A stretch of DNA of 64,000 bases from Viscum album (GCA_963277665.1 OY728128.1:1861748988-1861812987); one strand, 5' to 3'; shown: positions 1-13,454, counted from the first letter of the stretch. Program-made: numbers and translations. The notes: generated by a model from the sequence alone, not told the origin.

Positions 1-388
1 CATATCTAAATATTGACAACCCATTGAAAATACTCATTACACACTACCACACTCAAGGAAACCACTGTTAAAAAAATAATAATAAAGATAAATTGAGCAT
101 TAGAAATAAACAACTACTTCCATCAAAGTAAAAACATTTTTCAGTTTTAAAAACATGTGATGGAGCTTAAATAAATTATTTAAAACAAATAAATAAATGT
201 TTCTAACAATCTAATCTTAACCACATAGATTGAAAATACTATATAAATATAGAACATATTTTTGAAAAAATAACGAAATCATAGATTTCATATTAAATGG
301 TTAGGAAGAGGGATCCTACCTCAAATATGCCGCACCTTGATAACGACCACCCGAACCGACCCCTCAAACTTACACACACATGTATCTA

Positions 389-421
389 GACACACACACA
401 CACACACAGATATATATATAT
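389..421. repeat. (CA)n followed by (TA)n microsatellite
   Basis: A run of about ten CA units is followed directly by a short TA run. The corresponding part of the other family A LTR (about 6438-6460) is an interrupted CA-rich tract, so the repeat expanded within the LTR after insertion. Confidence 0.9.
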
Positions 422-1337
422 CAACACCCCTAGTTTTATTGCACAAATTCCCCATGCCATGTGAAAATATGTACAAAGTGGGAATATATATATATTTGCA
501 TGACCTATTCATGTATATATAAGTGTACATGATTCCCACATCCCAAAATCACATCAATGACACCCAACACAATCTAGAAAAATTAACCAGCAACTCAAAA
601 CACCATGGTAAATTCCCATGCATAACCGAAAAATATTTTCAAGACATGTCACCCATATTTGAAACAAATTTAGAAGTTAATATAATGTTCACAAAAAATC
701 CAAGAACTTCAAATAAATCACCCTATTCCATAAAAAATATCAATCATTTTTCTCACAAAAATCACTTTTAAAATTATTTATCACCACTTACATGATTCAC
801 AATTTTCTATTTTTGAAGGACAATAAAAATTATACAATTACTCACACAATTCTTTCGGCGAAAACCCTTTTAGAAATCAAAACATAAACCCAAACCAATT
901 CCAAAACAATCTTTTCATCCTTTTAATCATTTAAAGTTTACATTTAGAGATATACAACAAACCAAACATTCAAAATTATGCATTTCCCATTGAAATCCTA
1001 CACCCAAAAGCATTTTCACCATAACCCTTGAAAATGTGATTCAATCATTTCAAAAAACACATAAGACACTTTTAATTAAATATTACCTTATGAAACATAG
1101 AATCATGGCCATATATTTCATTAAAAATCCATTTTGAGCACACAAACTTGAAAAACATTTCAGAAACACAATTCACAACACTCTAACAAAGTATAGAACA
1201 CATTTAAAAAAAGTTTACATGAAAATTAAATCATCAATAAATTCTAAGTCATGAAACCAACTTCCATAGGTGAATAACATTACGTAAAAATTTTATGGAT
1301 TCATCCCACCTCAACCGCACTACGAGGGAAGCCAGAC

Positions 1338-1470
1338 AAACCCTAAACATGGTAAATTTATCCAAAACAACTAGATAAAATCAATAATCCTAAATCAAAC
1401 TCTATAAATGAGAATGAAACCCTAGAATGGGGTAAATTCTTATCCACATGGGGAGGGGTGCGGTCTATAG
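1338..1470 (-). promoter_or_regulatory. Degenerate LTR promoter: TATA-like site and two telo-box motifs
   Basis: On the minus strand a CTATAGA sequence (1464-1470) sits where the sister LTR has TATATAC (7514-7520). On the plus strand AAACCCTA occurs at 1417-1424 and 1338-1345, just downstream of that site in the transcribed direction. AAACCCTA (telo-box) is a known motif of plant promoters and leaders, often near the start of translation-related genes. That it acts in this LTR is inference. Confidence 0.4.
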
Positions 1471-1786
1471 AGGAAGGTGGAACACTGGTGGAAGGGATGT
1501 GGTGTTCTGGAAGGTCACAGTTGAGGTAGGTCCCACATGAGTTTAGTGGAGGGAGGAGGATTTATGAGGGAGGGGTAATAACTTGAGAAGGAGGGCACGC
1601 CAGTGGGGGATGGGTTTTCCACGCGAAAAGGTGCTGCCAACGGGGTGTTCCTCAGTGGGAGTCATCAACCTATGAGAAGGTTTCATCAAAGTGAGGTGTT
1701 GTGGGGATGTGCTACGTGACCAAGAAGTGTGGGGGAGGGACTACAGTAGGGGTTTTCCAAAAAAAAAAGAAACAAGCATAATTACA

Positions 1787-2035
1787 AAAGTAACAATAAT
1801 AATAATAATAATTACTTCAATAATAATAATAATAATATAATACTAATAACAATAATAAAACAGAAATAATAATAATTATTATTATAGAACGACAACAACA
1901 ATAATATTTTAATTAATATTCTTAATATTAATTATAATAACATTATTACTATTAAAATAATTATATATACTTCTTTATATCATTATTATTTTATTTTATT
2001 CTAATTTTATTATTCATTTCATTTTATTTATTTAT
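1787..2035. repeat. ATT/AAT-rich low-complexity tract in family A LTR
   Basis: Repeated AAT, ATT and TTTA units fill this stretch. The same kind of tract occupies 7838-8045 of the sister LTR, so it was present in the parent element and lies upstream of the TATA-like site in the transcribed direction. Confidence 0.8.
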
Positions 2036-2669
2036 TTTTAACATCGAGTGGGCCGTACGTTTACTTGAGTGAAATTGCACTACTTCCCTGACAGTGCCCA
2101 ACCCGTGCACCTAGTGTTTCCATGTCTGAAACACACATTTATCAGCAAAAACACAATATCCACCCATGAATTAACCCTATCATTGACAAGGTCGACCTAA
2201 ATCATAAAAATCATCACTCTTAGTCCCCAAGAAAAACATCCAAGACCCAACCCAGACCAGAACCAAGGCTAGATTAAAAACCACATGTGACAATTATATC
2301 CACCATAATTCTTTTCAACCCCAAGAAATCCATCCATAGATTTTTTAGAAAACACAACCATAACAACCTATTTTCTCAATGATATCCTTGATAAAAAACA
2401 ATAGATAGGTAAAACCATTGTCAATAAGGTGAAATGACCTGAAAATTAAAATTAGGGGACTAGAATGGACTCCCCGCTATGTGTCAGTAAGACCCAAAAG
2501 TAAAAATACATCTAGTAGATCGATTAAAGTAAAAGAGATTTCCCACAATAGAAAATCCAAATTCTTATGTTAAAACACATCAACATTACCAAATGAAACC
2601 CACACAACATTCTTGAAACAATAAAACCAAATCAAACCACATCCCAATGAATTCTACAATATCCTTGAT

Positions 2670-3320
2670 TCAAAAAAACTATTGTGCGTGCAATGCATGG
2701 AGGCCTGAATGGACACCCCACCATTAGAAACCCATCGAAAACCAGGATGAGGTCGTATTACCAACATGGGGAGGCCCAAACATACTCCCAACTATTAAAA
2801 TTTCTATCATCGGTTTACTGTTGGGGAATTCTATCTGAACCGCAATGGGTCTCCCCCCATACAATCCAACCACCACAACATCTTAGCATTGTTCAGAATG
2901 GAAAATACAACAAGGTATATCTATGGAACTTCCTACACAAACACAATCCCCCCCATCGGGGGACCACCAAATCAACTCCAAATCAACAGAAGACATTACA
3001 TGTTTCACCACTCCCACATGCATTACAATCCTTAGATGAGCCTAACCAAAACTAAGACTGATTTTCAAGGCTTGACCTATTTTGGAAACCAAAAAGAGAC
3101 CCACATCCATACGAGTATAAGAATTTAGACTTAAAAAAATGAAACAATTAATCCTCCATATAAACGAGGGTGTCTCTTTCACCCATGTGGTCTGGAAGAG
3201 TGTATCCGGGTCCCCATGAACCCTTCCACCAAACTGGACCACATAGAATGAGATAGGCATAAAATATGATTCAAATATCTCATTTCCATCATTAAGGACA
3301 CTCATAAGACTGGGATCCAT
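2670..3320 (-). pseudogene. Unrecognised ORF remnant of family A element
   Basis: The minus strand can be read from an ATG at 3320 for about 216 codons in one frame, interrupted by only three stops (the first at 3042-3044, two more TAA) before a TAG near 2670. In DNA this AT-rich that is far fewer stops than expected by chance. The product would be rich in aromatic and hydrophobic residues, with pieces such as FYVVQFGGRVHGDPD and GSMFGPPHVGN. I recognise no family. An open frame of 123 codons also exists on the opposite strand (2684-3055), so strand choice rests mainly on element orientation. It could be a divergent gag-like or accessory protein. Confidence 0.35.
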
Positions 3321-3409
3321 TACACCCCTTAGATTCCTGACTACATTCCAGCAATAATCTGAGACCTATGGCTGATGTAATGATGGTTGAAGAATCTCAA
3401 ACATTGAAG

Positions 3410-3742
3410 TCAGGTGTTTAAACCCCCAAATGGATCTTCTCCCATTTTTGGGTAACAAGAAACCACCCCATATCCCATATGGAACCACAAAGACTTAAGA
3501 AACTCTAATCCCCTATTTACTCCAACATGAATCTTTATTGAAACATGGGATTGGGAGAGGAACATGAAAAACCCTTTCACTCTAAACAAGAAAGGTAAGA
3601 ATAAAGAATACACAATAGGATCCTTCACTTCCAATAGAGAAATTTGAAATTTCCCAAACGAAACATTGTCCTTATAAAAATGGATATTCCCGAAGGATTT
3701 CACATCCTTTACGCTTGTAGTTGAGCTGTTAACTATCACCAA
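3410..3742 (-). pseudogene. Second unrecognised ORF of family A element
   Basis: An uninterrupted minus-strand frame of 110 codons lies upstream (in element direction) of the 2670-3320 frame and in a different phase. It could be the same ancestral protein split by an indel. It contains stretches such as KDVKSFGNIHFYKDNVSFGK. I see no zinc knuckle, protease or polymerase motif, and no homologue elsewhere in the window. Function is unknown. Confidence 0.35.
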
Positions 3743-4772
3743 ACATGACCCTTACAAGTAATAGGTACATTATATGAAGTGGGACCATGAACCAATTCCA
3801 TACAATATGAGATTCATATAAGTAGCCATAATAGCCAATCACAACCAGATTTAGCACACATGAATCTTAGCATGAACCCTTATATAGAAGAATCTGATAG
3901 ATGATTCAAAGACCTTTTTAAGGAAGTGATAAATAAAAACAAACCAGACTACTTTATCCTTTTCCCACCTGAATTTTCATCACCACTCCTAGGCATGACC
4001 ATTAGGCATGAGGATTCGTGACTTCATCTTTAGAAACTCAAGAAACTAAAGAAGGAATGATTCCATTCAAATACATATTTATACACTCTTCCACCACTAG
4101 AGGATCTTCACAATATGAAAAAGAAGAGGAAAAAACTCAACTGTAGAACCCAAGAAGGGAGTCTGTACTTTGATCAACTAGAGGAACTAATAACGATGAA
4201 TCACTTGTGGCCAAACATAAATTAGGCATAAATTTTTTTATGGTGGCGTTCACTATCTAATGAGGAGAACACAGAACCCAATAAAACTAACCATTAGGCC
4301 AAAACATACTATAAACAGATTCAAAATGCATAAAAGGGAACCTACTCAACGGAATCCCAATCATTTTTATAGAATAAAACATTTACCATTATCTCTATCC
4401 ATTTTATAAAAATACACAATTTCATGGTTTTATTTGACAAAATTATAAAAACCCAATTTAGAGCTTTTTAAAATCAACCATATTTACATTACAATCAGGT
4501 TTTCACTATTCAACAATTAGGGTTCTAAAAAACACATTTAGAACCCAAGAAGACACAAAACAATACATGAGAAAACTAGTGTAGTTGGAAAAATTGTACG
4601 TATGGTTAGTGGTCATAAGACAAGTGCACCCCTATTTTGGAGGGTGTTCATAGAAAATTTCCTTCACTCTATATAACTTGCAAGGACCAGTGAGATCATC
4701 GAGTCCTGAAAATCCTAGCTCTGATATAGCCAGACTCTACCCTAAATAATAAGACCCAATATAGAAATACAT

Positions 4773-4785
4773 GGCTCTGACACCA
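4773..4785 (-). other. Primer-binding site, tRNA-Met type
   Basis: The minus strand reads TGGTGTCAGAGCC, one base away from the usual plant initiator-tRNA-Met primer site TGGTATCAGAGCC. It sits beside the inner edge of the right-hand family A LTR, where reverse transcription would be primed. It fixes the element orientation as minus and the LTR edge at about 4786-4793. Confidence 0.75.
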
Positions 4786-7512
4786 TTTATTCTGGATCTA
4801 GGTTGTGTCTTCATCTGAACTGTCACCCGAACCTGTCCATTCTAAGGATTGGGTGCATTATCGATCCCCCAAGGTTGAGACTTGTGGCGAGCATCAAAAT
4901 AAAGTTGTTTGGAAAATTTATCGTAGAAAAAAATAAACAAATAAAATAACATAAACTGAATAAACTAGGTGTGGTAATAAAAAAACTAAACAATGAAACA
5001 AAACTAATGTGACCTCATTGGTTTCCATGGAATATAAAAACCACAAATTCTCTAATTTCAATCCATATATGGGAAAAATAAAACTAAGAAATATTGTATG
5101 TTTGAAAACTGATATTCTCAATAGGAATAACAAATTGCAATGATTCCCTATTCCCTTCCATTTAAAAAGAAACTCAATCATTATAGTTTTAAAATAAAAA
5201 TTATTAAAATTTTGTTTTCATTCTTTTCAAAATAATGTTACATGTTTACATTTTTAAGCAAAGGGTCTCTATTACACTATATTTTCAATGTATTTCCAAG
5301 TATTCATCAACATTTCCAAATGAATGGAATGCAATTAAAATTAAAAAAATGGATTTTCCAACGGAGGAAACAAGATTGAATCCACTAAAATGAAAATCAT
5401 TACACAAACACCATGTCCTAAAAGGTCACCACAGACCATCCATATTGGTATCTAGCATAAGTGTGTCCCTATGAACCTCATACCTTAGTGAAATATTTTA
5501 TAGATACAATGAAAACATGAAATATCTTGGTCAATCCAGTAGTAGGGGATATCTTCATAACCCTAGTTGAATAAAATCATTATCAAAATATTTATTCAGT
5601 GTTGTGGCCATCAATCATTCTATATGAAGCTGGGGTGATACACCATGTGCTCTATTCCAATTGGTAGTGATATTTTATCAAGAAAACATATATGAGCATG
5701 CCACATTATTTATCCAAAAACACATTCCACAACCCACAAGTGATTTCCCTCCATAAGTGTGTTCCCCTTTTTACATCACACAATAGTGCACATTCCTTAC
5801 ACTAGGTAGATATTAAAAATCACAAATTAACAGTTTTAACACATTTCTCAAATTAAGTGGAAGGCCTCAAGAGGGGTTTTCCACTTTTGGAAATCATTAT
5901 CAATGTTCCAATAAGGATCACTGTGTTACAATGAATTATAACATTTTAGAAAACATAATTTCTCAAAACCATTATGATCCAAATATCATTTAAAAGCACA
6001 ATTACACAACCCTTGTACAAAAAATTTGAAAGAAATCATGAAAACATGAATATATCAAGCCTGAACATAGAAAATACTCATTACATAAGAAAACCAGTAA
6101 AGAAAAAACTTTTAAATATTTAACATTAATGATCAACTGAGAATTATAAATACACCACTATTTTTAACCAAGTGAAAAAATTGTTTCAATAGGAAAAACA
6201 TTTATAGGTGTTTAGATAAATTATGTAATAAAAAAACAACTATTCCTTTCAATTTCATCCAAGCCACATAGAATGAAAATAAAATATAAATATATAACAT
6301 ATTTTTGAAACAATCATGAAATCCTGGATTTAAAATAAAAGGGCTAGACACAAGGATCCTACGTCAAACATACCGCTCTTTGATGACAACCACCCAATCC
6401 GACCTATCACACATACATGAACATGTGTTTATGTATATAGACACATACACACAGACACACAAATACCCACAGATTCAGAGAACAACTCCCCACACCATGA
6501 TGGAATATGTACAAAGAGGGTGTATATATATATATATGAATTACCTTTTGCATGTAAAAATAAGTGGTCTTTATACCCACAACCTAAACCCACTTAAACG
6601 ATACTGAACACACTCTATAATAATTTACTAACAACTAAAAACAACACAGCTAATACCAATGCAGAAGATTTTTTTTTCAAATTATGTTTTTCATCTTTAA
6701 AATAATTTTACAAAGTAATAACAAGTTCAAAACAAAATAATGAACATTAAAGAGATAAACTAGTCTCCATAAAACAAACCATTAACCATTTTACTCACAT
6801 AAAAATCCCTTTTCAATATTTTTATCAACACTTGCACGATTCACAAAATTCGCCTTTTCTAGTGGAGGAATAATTATATAGTTAGTAACCCAATTTAATG
6901 ATTGAATCCCATTTTATAAGTCCCCAAATAAATCAGATCCAATTAAAAAACATGCATTTCATCATTTAAAAAATTTATAATTAACATTTAGAAATGTGTG
7001 ACAAACCAAACATGGAAAACTATGCATTTCCCTTTGAAAACCTACACCCAAACCCATTCGAACCATAAGTTCCCGTGAAAACACGTTTCACACCACTAAA
7101 ACAACACATAAGTAAATTTTTAAGAAACATCACCATACCAAAAAAACAAAACATGGCCTTATATTTCAATAAAAATCCATTTATAACACACAAGAATGAA
7201 AAACATTTCAAAAAACACAATTCACACCACAAAAAAAGCATCGAACACATTCAAATAAGTATTACTAGATAAATAATTCATCAATAAATGATAAGGCATT
7301 AAAGCACGTACCTTAGGTGAATAAATTATAGTAAAAAATGGTGTCAAGTCCATCCACACCTCAACCGCACCCCAATGTAGCCATGAAAAACAAAAAATAA
7401 GGAACATTTACCCCAAACCACAAGATCAAATCATAAATCCTAAACCAAACCCCATTGAAGTGAAAGGAACCTTAGAAGAGGGTAAAAGCTTACCGAAAGG
7501 TAGAGGGGGTGT

Positions 7513-7521
7513 CGTATATAG
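7513..7521 (-). promoter_or_regulatory. TATA box of family A 5' LTR
   Basis: On the minus strand CCCCTATATACGACACC places a TATATA motif about 780 bp into the LTR, in a GC-richer purine/pyrimidine-biased block. The sister LTR has a decayed version at 1464-1470. This is the expected RNA polymerase II core promoter. No experimental start site is implied. Confidence 0.5.
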
Positions 7522-7837
7522 GGGAAGGTGGTTATCCAGAGGAAGAGAGGTGGCACAATGGATGGTCATGACCGAGGCAAGTTGCACACAACCCTGGAGG
7601 TGGGTGGTTTCCCCACGAGGGAGGGGAAATCACAAGAGAAGTAGTGCATTCCAGTGGGGGGTGGCGACGAGCGATGAGGTTTTTTTGAGGGCATTTTTCT
7701 GGAGGGAGCCGCCGACTGTGGGGAAGGGTTTGCCTAAGGGAGGTGTTGTGGGGATGTGCTACGCAACCAAGAAGGTGGGGGAGAGGGATTAATCTAGGGG
7801 TTTTATAAAAAAGGAAATGAAAAAATGAAATTAAAAT

Positions 7838-8045
7838 AGTGATAATAATAATAATAACACCAATAATAAAAATAATAATATAACAATAATAAAAATAATA
7901 GTATAATAATAATAATTATATAATAATAATAATAATCTAAATAGCAACTAAATTATTATTAATAAAAAATTCGCAAACAATATTTTATTTTCATTATTTT
8001 ATTTTATTCTCATTTCGATATTCATTTTTTTTATTTTTTTATTTT
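7838..8045. repeat. ATT/AAT-rich low-complexity tract in family A 5' LTR
   Basis: This is the counterpart of 1787-2035, made of ATA/AAT triplets and then TTTTATTT-rich sequence. Confidence 0.8.
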
Positions 8046-8304
8046 ATATATCGAGAAAGCTTCATTGTATCCCAAATGAAGCAGTTATGTAACCTAGACC
8101 ATGCTCTACCTTTGCATCTGATACTTCCATGTCCAACATGAACATTTATTAGCAAAAAAACATATCTAATTGGAACTCATCCTAAATCTCAACAATGTCA
8201 TCCCAAAACATAAAACCCATCACACCATACCCCCAATAAATATGAATGAGACTCAACCTAGACTAGAGCTAATGATAAATTAAAATCAATATGTGGAACA
8301 TGGT

Positions 8305-8590
8305 ATGAAGATTCTCGATCTAGTTCCCTTTTTATGATACACTCTGTCTTTACAATTAGATAAGATTTTTTGGCCAGATCTTCCTAATTTTTTTGTAGTG
8401 CCTCTTCAACACCTGTTTCTACTATATCTTCAATCAATTCATCTTATTTGTTATGCACACCGTCTGTTTGATACTAATTATTGTAAAGACATCATATAGT
8501 ATTTTTCAGATTCATTCCCCTTCAACCTATTCATCTGATCGACTTTCCACTACATCAATACATCGCCCGTCTTCTAACAACTGACACAGA
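8305..8590 (-). pseudogene. Coding-like scrap adjoining the family A LTR
   Basis: Read on the minus strand, two adjoining frames give coherent charged peptide: KVDQMNRLKGNESEKYY, then, after a frameshift near 8450, a frame including DELIEDIVETGVEEALQKN. There are only a few stops in about 95 codons. The composition is more like real protein than the surrounding AT-rich DNA. It touches the outer edge of the LTR at 8300, so the family A element may have inserted into it. The protein is not recognised. Confidence 0.3.
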
Positions 8591-8599
8591 CACACACAA

Positions 8600-11500
8600 A
8601 TAGAAATTGGAAAACTATAACTTCTGCCATAATATATAGATGATGCACCAGAAATAAATAAGGATTATGAATGTATATCAAATTCAAATATCATATTCAA
8701 TGATTTGGGAGACCAACTCTGAAACTACAATAAATTTACCACATTCTATGATCCTAAGGATTATAAGGTTTCCATGAGACTCAACATCATCAATATTCAT
8801 AAAACATACATATTACTTGATTAGAATCTTATATCATTCATTTGTGATATTTGGGTCATTAGATGATAACTAGTCCTCTGTGAAATTAAATATAATTTGT
8901 AAAGAAATTAATATAATTTGAATATTTAATCTAGAACATCTTCAAAAGATCTCCTAATTGAAGAATCATTGACTTGTGTTTCAAAAATTATCTTAGGAAC
9001 CTCTCAAAATTTGGGTTCCATACAATTATTAAATATAATGACTATCAATAGAAACCTTCAACCGTTTCCTTCACATGGAAACCACTAACATATAACATCA
9101 TTTTAGAACAATTTTAAATACAATAAAATAAAACATGCCCAAATACTGGAATATAAAAAATCAAAGTGTTTACAGATTATATATACTAATTTTAATAAGA
9201 AAATGTTGTAAATACAATGCTGTATAATGATATGTATGATACTATGATTTAAAATTCCAGGTTATATAGAAGTATAAGTATTCATTATGGATAAAGTTGA
9301 AATTTGTGTGTTTATAAAATACATAAGTAACACATGATTTATTGGGGAGATATGTAATGCACATTTAATAGAATAATGATATGTTAGATAAATCCCATCA
9401 TGAATTGAGAGGAATCAAAATATAGATGAATAGGTGTATTAGTGTTGTGTTGGAGGTTGAGTATGGTTATATGGTGTTTGTTTGAATAGTATTATATGTT
9501 GGAATTCTAGGTGTGGTGGTCTTGTTAATTATGGAAGAATCTTACCAATCACTAGTGTATAGCCCTTTGGTCTCTAGGGTCATGGGTGTATTGAAACAAG
9601 AAAGAGGGTAGATGTGAAATAGTGAAAATACATCTATATAAGAAATTCTAAGGAAAATTTTAATACTATTAGTTTCTGGGATATTCAATTACAAAAATGT
9701 GGTGATGATCACAAAAGATATGATTAATTAATTTATAATTTTTGTTCTAAAATATAGATTGGTTTAAAAATATTTAATCTATTTTCTATGTGTACTTCAA
9801 GTGTATGTTAATTTTTGGAGATTGTCCTAATGTACATCATTAGAAGTAATTCTAAAATAGACCAAAACATTCCTAAAACACCCTGATACTAAAATACCAT
9901 TTCTCATTATAATATATACCTAACATCATTAGAGGATATAATATCTATTAAATATCATGAATTAGAACAATTAAATAAATGTAGAATTATTTAAAATTTT
10001 GACGAACCTCTAACTGATCACTTCTAATGCATCTTTAAAACTGATAACTCGGAGACTTTTTCCCTTAACAACATGATCTTGGTATGATGATATCTGTTAC
10101 ACTTTGTTAAAAAATTAAACAATATTCTATAAAAGGAACTTATTTACAAAGAATATTTTATATTAATTTGTATGATATAATTTGGAGGACATATATATTT
10201 TCTTATATTTAGATAACTCAAACCGATGACATTTTCATGATTTAATTGATCAACATGTTATGATGTTATTTTCTAGTGGAATATATAAATATATAAATTA
10301 ATTATATGAAATTACTCTAATAGGTATTCTTAAAAAGTTATATTAGATGAAACTATTTAAAACCAAAATATCATGTCATCAAATACTTTTAACATAGAAT
10401 CAAGAAAATTTATTAAGTTAATATTTTTTTTATTGAATCACCATTGAATTGAAATATCATTCTAGAAAAACATCATGCATCCACCTGGTCCAATGAACTC
10501 TAATGATCCATACAGTATGAAATGTTCATCAAAGATCATTATTATTCCCCATTTGACTGATTATATAATAATGAGAGATTTTTAAACTCATAATTTTATG
10601 AATTTTAAGAATATTAATGAATCATCAGATTTCCATCATCGCTAAAACACACATGATTCCCCGAAAGGGTTGTTGTTATCACCTAGATAATAATGTGTGA
10701 ACCTCAAAATGAATTCAATGAACAAATTAGGGAACCTATAAAACATTCAATGACCATACTCGGTGTGATCGCATTAGATTAGATGGGTTTATCAGATGAC
10801 AGAGATCTGGTGGACTATCCTCAAACACTCGAAATGATAAAATTTATATGATAGTAATTTAAAAAAAGTGATATTTTTCAAATTCATTTTTGGTATATAA
10901 TAAAATACCATGATTTTTGAAACCCTTATTCCTTTAGCTTATTATAAATATACCACTAATATAATTGGTCTCATTAATAAAGGTAGAATACATTATGGGT
11001 CATTGTTCCATTAATCATTAGCTTTACAATTTAAAAATATAATCACTTATAGGTCTTCATTCTTACAATCATTACCATATCCCATAAGTATAAAATACTA
11101 TCTAATTATAAAAGGAAACTTGTAAGGGTGATATCCCAATCTACTGATTTTACATGGCAATGTTTCATCCAGTTGAATATACTAGTATTGACATAATAAA
11201 TTTTTAGAAAGAAAAAAACTAATATGTCAGTAATTTATAACCAAAAAATAATTCAATTAAACGCATTAGTAAAGTAATTTGGCATTTTTTGAACAGAAAA
11301 ACATATGATGTGTTGCGATGTATAAGACAAAATTATATTTCCCAATAAACCCCCATTTTTATAATCAGAAAAAATTTACAATTAAGTTAAAAAAATATCT
11401 CAATTCCAATATTGAGCGTTATAAATTGCCTTAATCAAATTTAATGTTACTTATTTAATAGATTATTTTTTCTATAAATGATTAATTACATTTTCCCCAA

Positions 11501-13420
11501 TATTATCCACCTTTTTTTATATAGAAAAAAATTTATAATGTATTGGGTAAAATAAATTTATTAAAGACTCTGAAATGAAAAACAAGTATGAAAATTTTTC
11601 TTAATTTAATATGGATTTTGAACAAGAATTAGAACAAATATGATAATTTACAAAAAGAGAATATGATATTAAAAATATTTCAATTTATAATATGATAAAG
11701 AAAATATAATTTCATTGTTTTCAAGGATATGGTCTATAATATAATATCACAAATAATTATGAACAGATAAGTCATGATGAAATGAAAGTAATAACCCGAT
11801 AAAAATCCATATTTTAAAGTTTGCTAATTGGAATAAAAAATTGAATTTTATTGAATAAACAACTCTATTTATTTCTTAAAAAACAATAAAAGTTTTTTAC
11901 GGTAAGAAAAAATAGCAAGAATACATAATGATATTGATATTTTATATATGGTTGTGGGTTTTGGTATACTAAAGGAATAGGTTAAGTCATGGGAGAGGGT
12001 CTAGTAAGATAATAATCCTTTAGAGAAAAGGGTTAGATTTATGTTGGTAAAATGACTAATTAGATGCACCAACATCAGATTTATTATTAGTTATATAACT
12101 AAAAATAAAATTACGTAATCATTATTCCACTTATTTTGTAATTATGAAAATTATCATTAGTAAAGGAACAAAAATTGAATACAAAAATGGTGGATTTTTT
12201 TAATATTTCATTCTATTTTTGAAGAAACCACTATCTTTTAAAAATTATTAAGAATAGACATGGGAGGAAGAGATAAAACTGTTATACAATCCATTGTATA
12301 ATAAATTCATAATAGAGGATCATCTCTAAGTGTTATTCTACCTATAAGTTGAATCAATTCGTTTAAAATATATCAAACATGATTACATGGTCATACTAAA
12401 GGAAATTTTGTAGAATATTGAATACATTCCTAATGAAGTATCCAAAATATTCATACTGTTTGGAAATATCTATCATAGCAACACTAATTGGTTGCAAAAC
12501 ATGAATTAAAAATTATAATTCTCTAAAAGTTCTGGAGAAAAATAATTACCATGTTCCTAATAACATTTAGCACTTGAATTGAAATAATATATTGAATAAT
12601 AATTGAATTATTTTGAAATATTTCATCAATGGAATTAATCAAATGAATACTATTTCCTTCATATTTTCCAACTTTATCCATTTTAATTTAGACGAAAATA
12701 ATTTACATTTTTAAGAAATTATATTTTTAATTCATGAAAAAAATAATAATGGAAATATGTTATATTTTGAGGTCTATAATTTATTATCTATATTAGTAAT
12801 ATTAGAGAAATGAATCCCTGGTAGTTTATGAAAATCCTCAATTTCATTGGAGATATAATCAATGAATTTTACTAAATATGGATCCAATGCTTTGATGAAT
12901 TAAAATGGAGAAAAAATAATTTTTTTAGATAATAATAATTAGAAATAAATTTATTATTAATATCATCAATTTATTAAAAAACTAAGGAAGATAAATTTTA
13001 TTAAACAATGGTAATATTCATTATCTTCAACATTAGATCATAAAATAAAGATTTTGAATCTAAATTTTCATTTCATGTTTTCATATACTTCTTACAATAT
13101 TCAATATCATAATTAAAATCAGAAATATCTACTTTCATATTTTTAAATTCATTAAATAATGAAACGAAAAATGTTTTAACAATATTTTAAAAAATTGAAT
13201 GAGATTTGACCTTCTTTATTGAAGGTAAATTATATTGACTTTTAACAAGATAAGTTGAGGGAATTTTCCTAGATAAGACCTGATAATTTATCCTTATCTA
13301 AGGGAGTTCAATATCCCAATATACTGAAACATAAATATTATCACATTAATACTCTAGTAGATCATCTATAACACCCTTGTGTGAATCTTATAGCACTACA
13401 CAATTTTATCATCATGAATC
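8600..13420. other. AT-rich DNA without recognisable genes
   Basis: Nearly 5 kb of AT-rich sequence shows no long frame, no retroelement protein motif and no convincing paired repeat on either strand. A small GC-richer patch at 10,640-10,810 does not read as protein in any frame I could follow. It is probably very old, unrecognisable repeat DNA. Confidence 0.6.
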
Positions 13421-13454
13421 CATAAATTATGCATCATTTATTAAATTACCTTTG

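Larger units (their letters stand above)
1..2292 (-). mobile_element. 3' LTR of family A retrotransposon, cut by the window edge
   Basis: This stretch aligns along its length with 6040-8300 at an offset of about 6.0 kb. Shared landmarks are a GGATCCTAC block (about 310 and 6353), a purine-rich block (about 1445-1750 and 7490-7800), an ATT-repeat tract and the right edge, where ...GTGACA ends at 2292 and ...GTGGAACA at 8300. The element reads on the minus strand because its PBS at 4773 is in that orientation, which makes this copy the 3' LTR. By comparison with the other copy, about 1.2 kb of it should lie left of the window. The polypurine tract expected just right of 2292 is weak. Many substitutions and small indels separate the two copies, so the insertion is old. 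Confidence 0.7.
2293..4785 (-). mobile_element. Interior of family A element, no pol
   Basis: This 2.5 kb lies between the two family A LTRs. I find no protease, reverse transcriptase, RNase H or integrase motif on either strand, so the element looks non-autonomous. The longest coherent reading frames are on the minus strand, the element's own direction (2670-3320 and 3410-3742, described separately). The stretch 3750-4770 is AT-rich with no convincing coding signal and would be the leader following the PBS. Confidence 0.55.
4786..8300 (-). mobile_element. 5' LTR of family A retrotransposon
   Basis: It is bounded on the left by the PBS and on the right by ...GTGGAACA, which begins TGTTCC on the minus strand. 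It aligns with 1-2292 over the part of that copy inside the window. At about 3.5 kb it is long for an LTR. Most of it lies downstream of the TATA-like site, so the R/U5 part would be about 2.7 kb. A segment near 5520-5570 (TTGGTCAATCC...) also matches the inside of family C LTRs and the LTR at 54.4-57.05 kb, which ties these families together. Confidence 0.7.

Noticed and set aside
321..539. Minus-strand frame over the CA/TA microsatellite
   Set aside because: The frame is made of the repeat (Cys-Val and Tyr-Ile runs) and lies inside a non-coding LTR.
2684..3055. 123-codon plus-strand open frame in the family A interior
   Set aside because: It overlaps the long minus-strand frame, and the PBS shows that the element is transcribed on the minus strand. 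It is taken as an antisense shadow, though the case is not closed.
9560..9590. TGGTCTCTAGGGTC as a possible primer-binding site
   Set aside because: It is only loosely similar, with no LTR edge, no paired LTR and no interior to support it.
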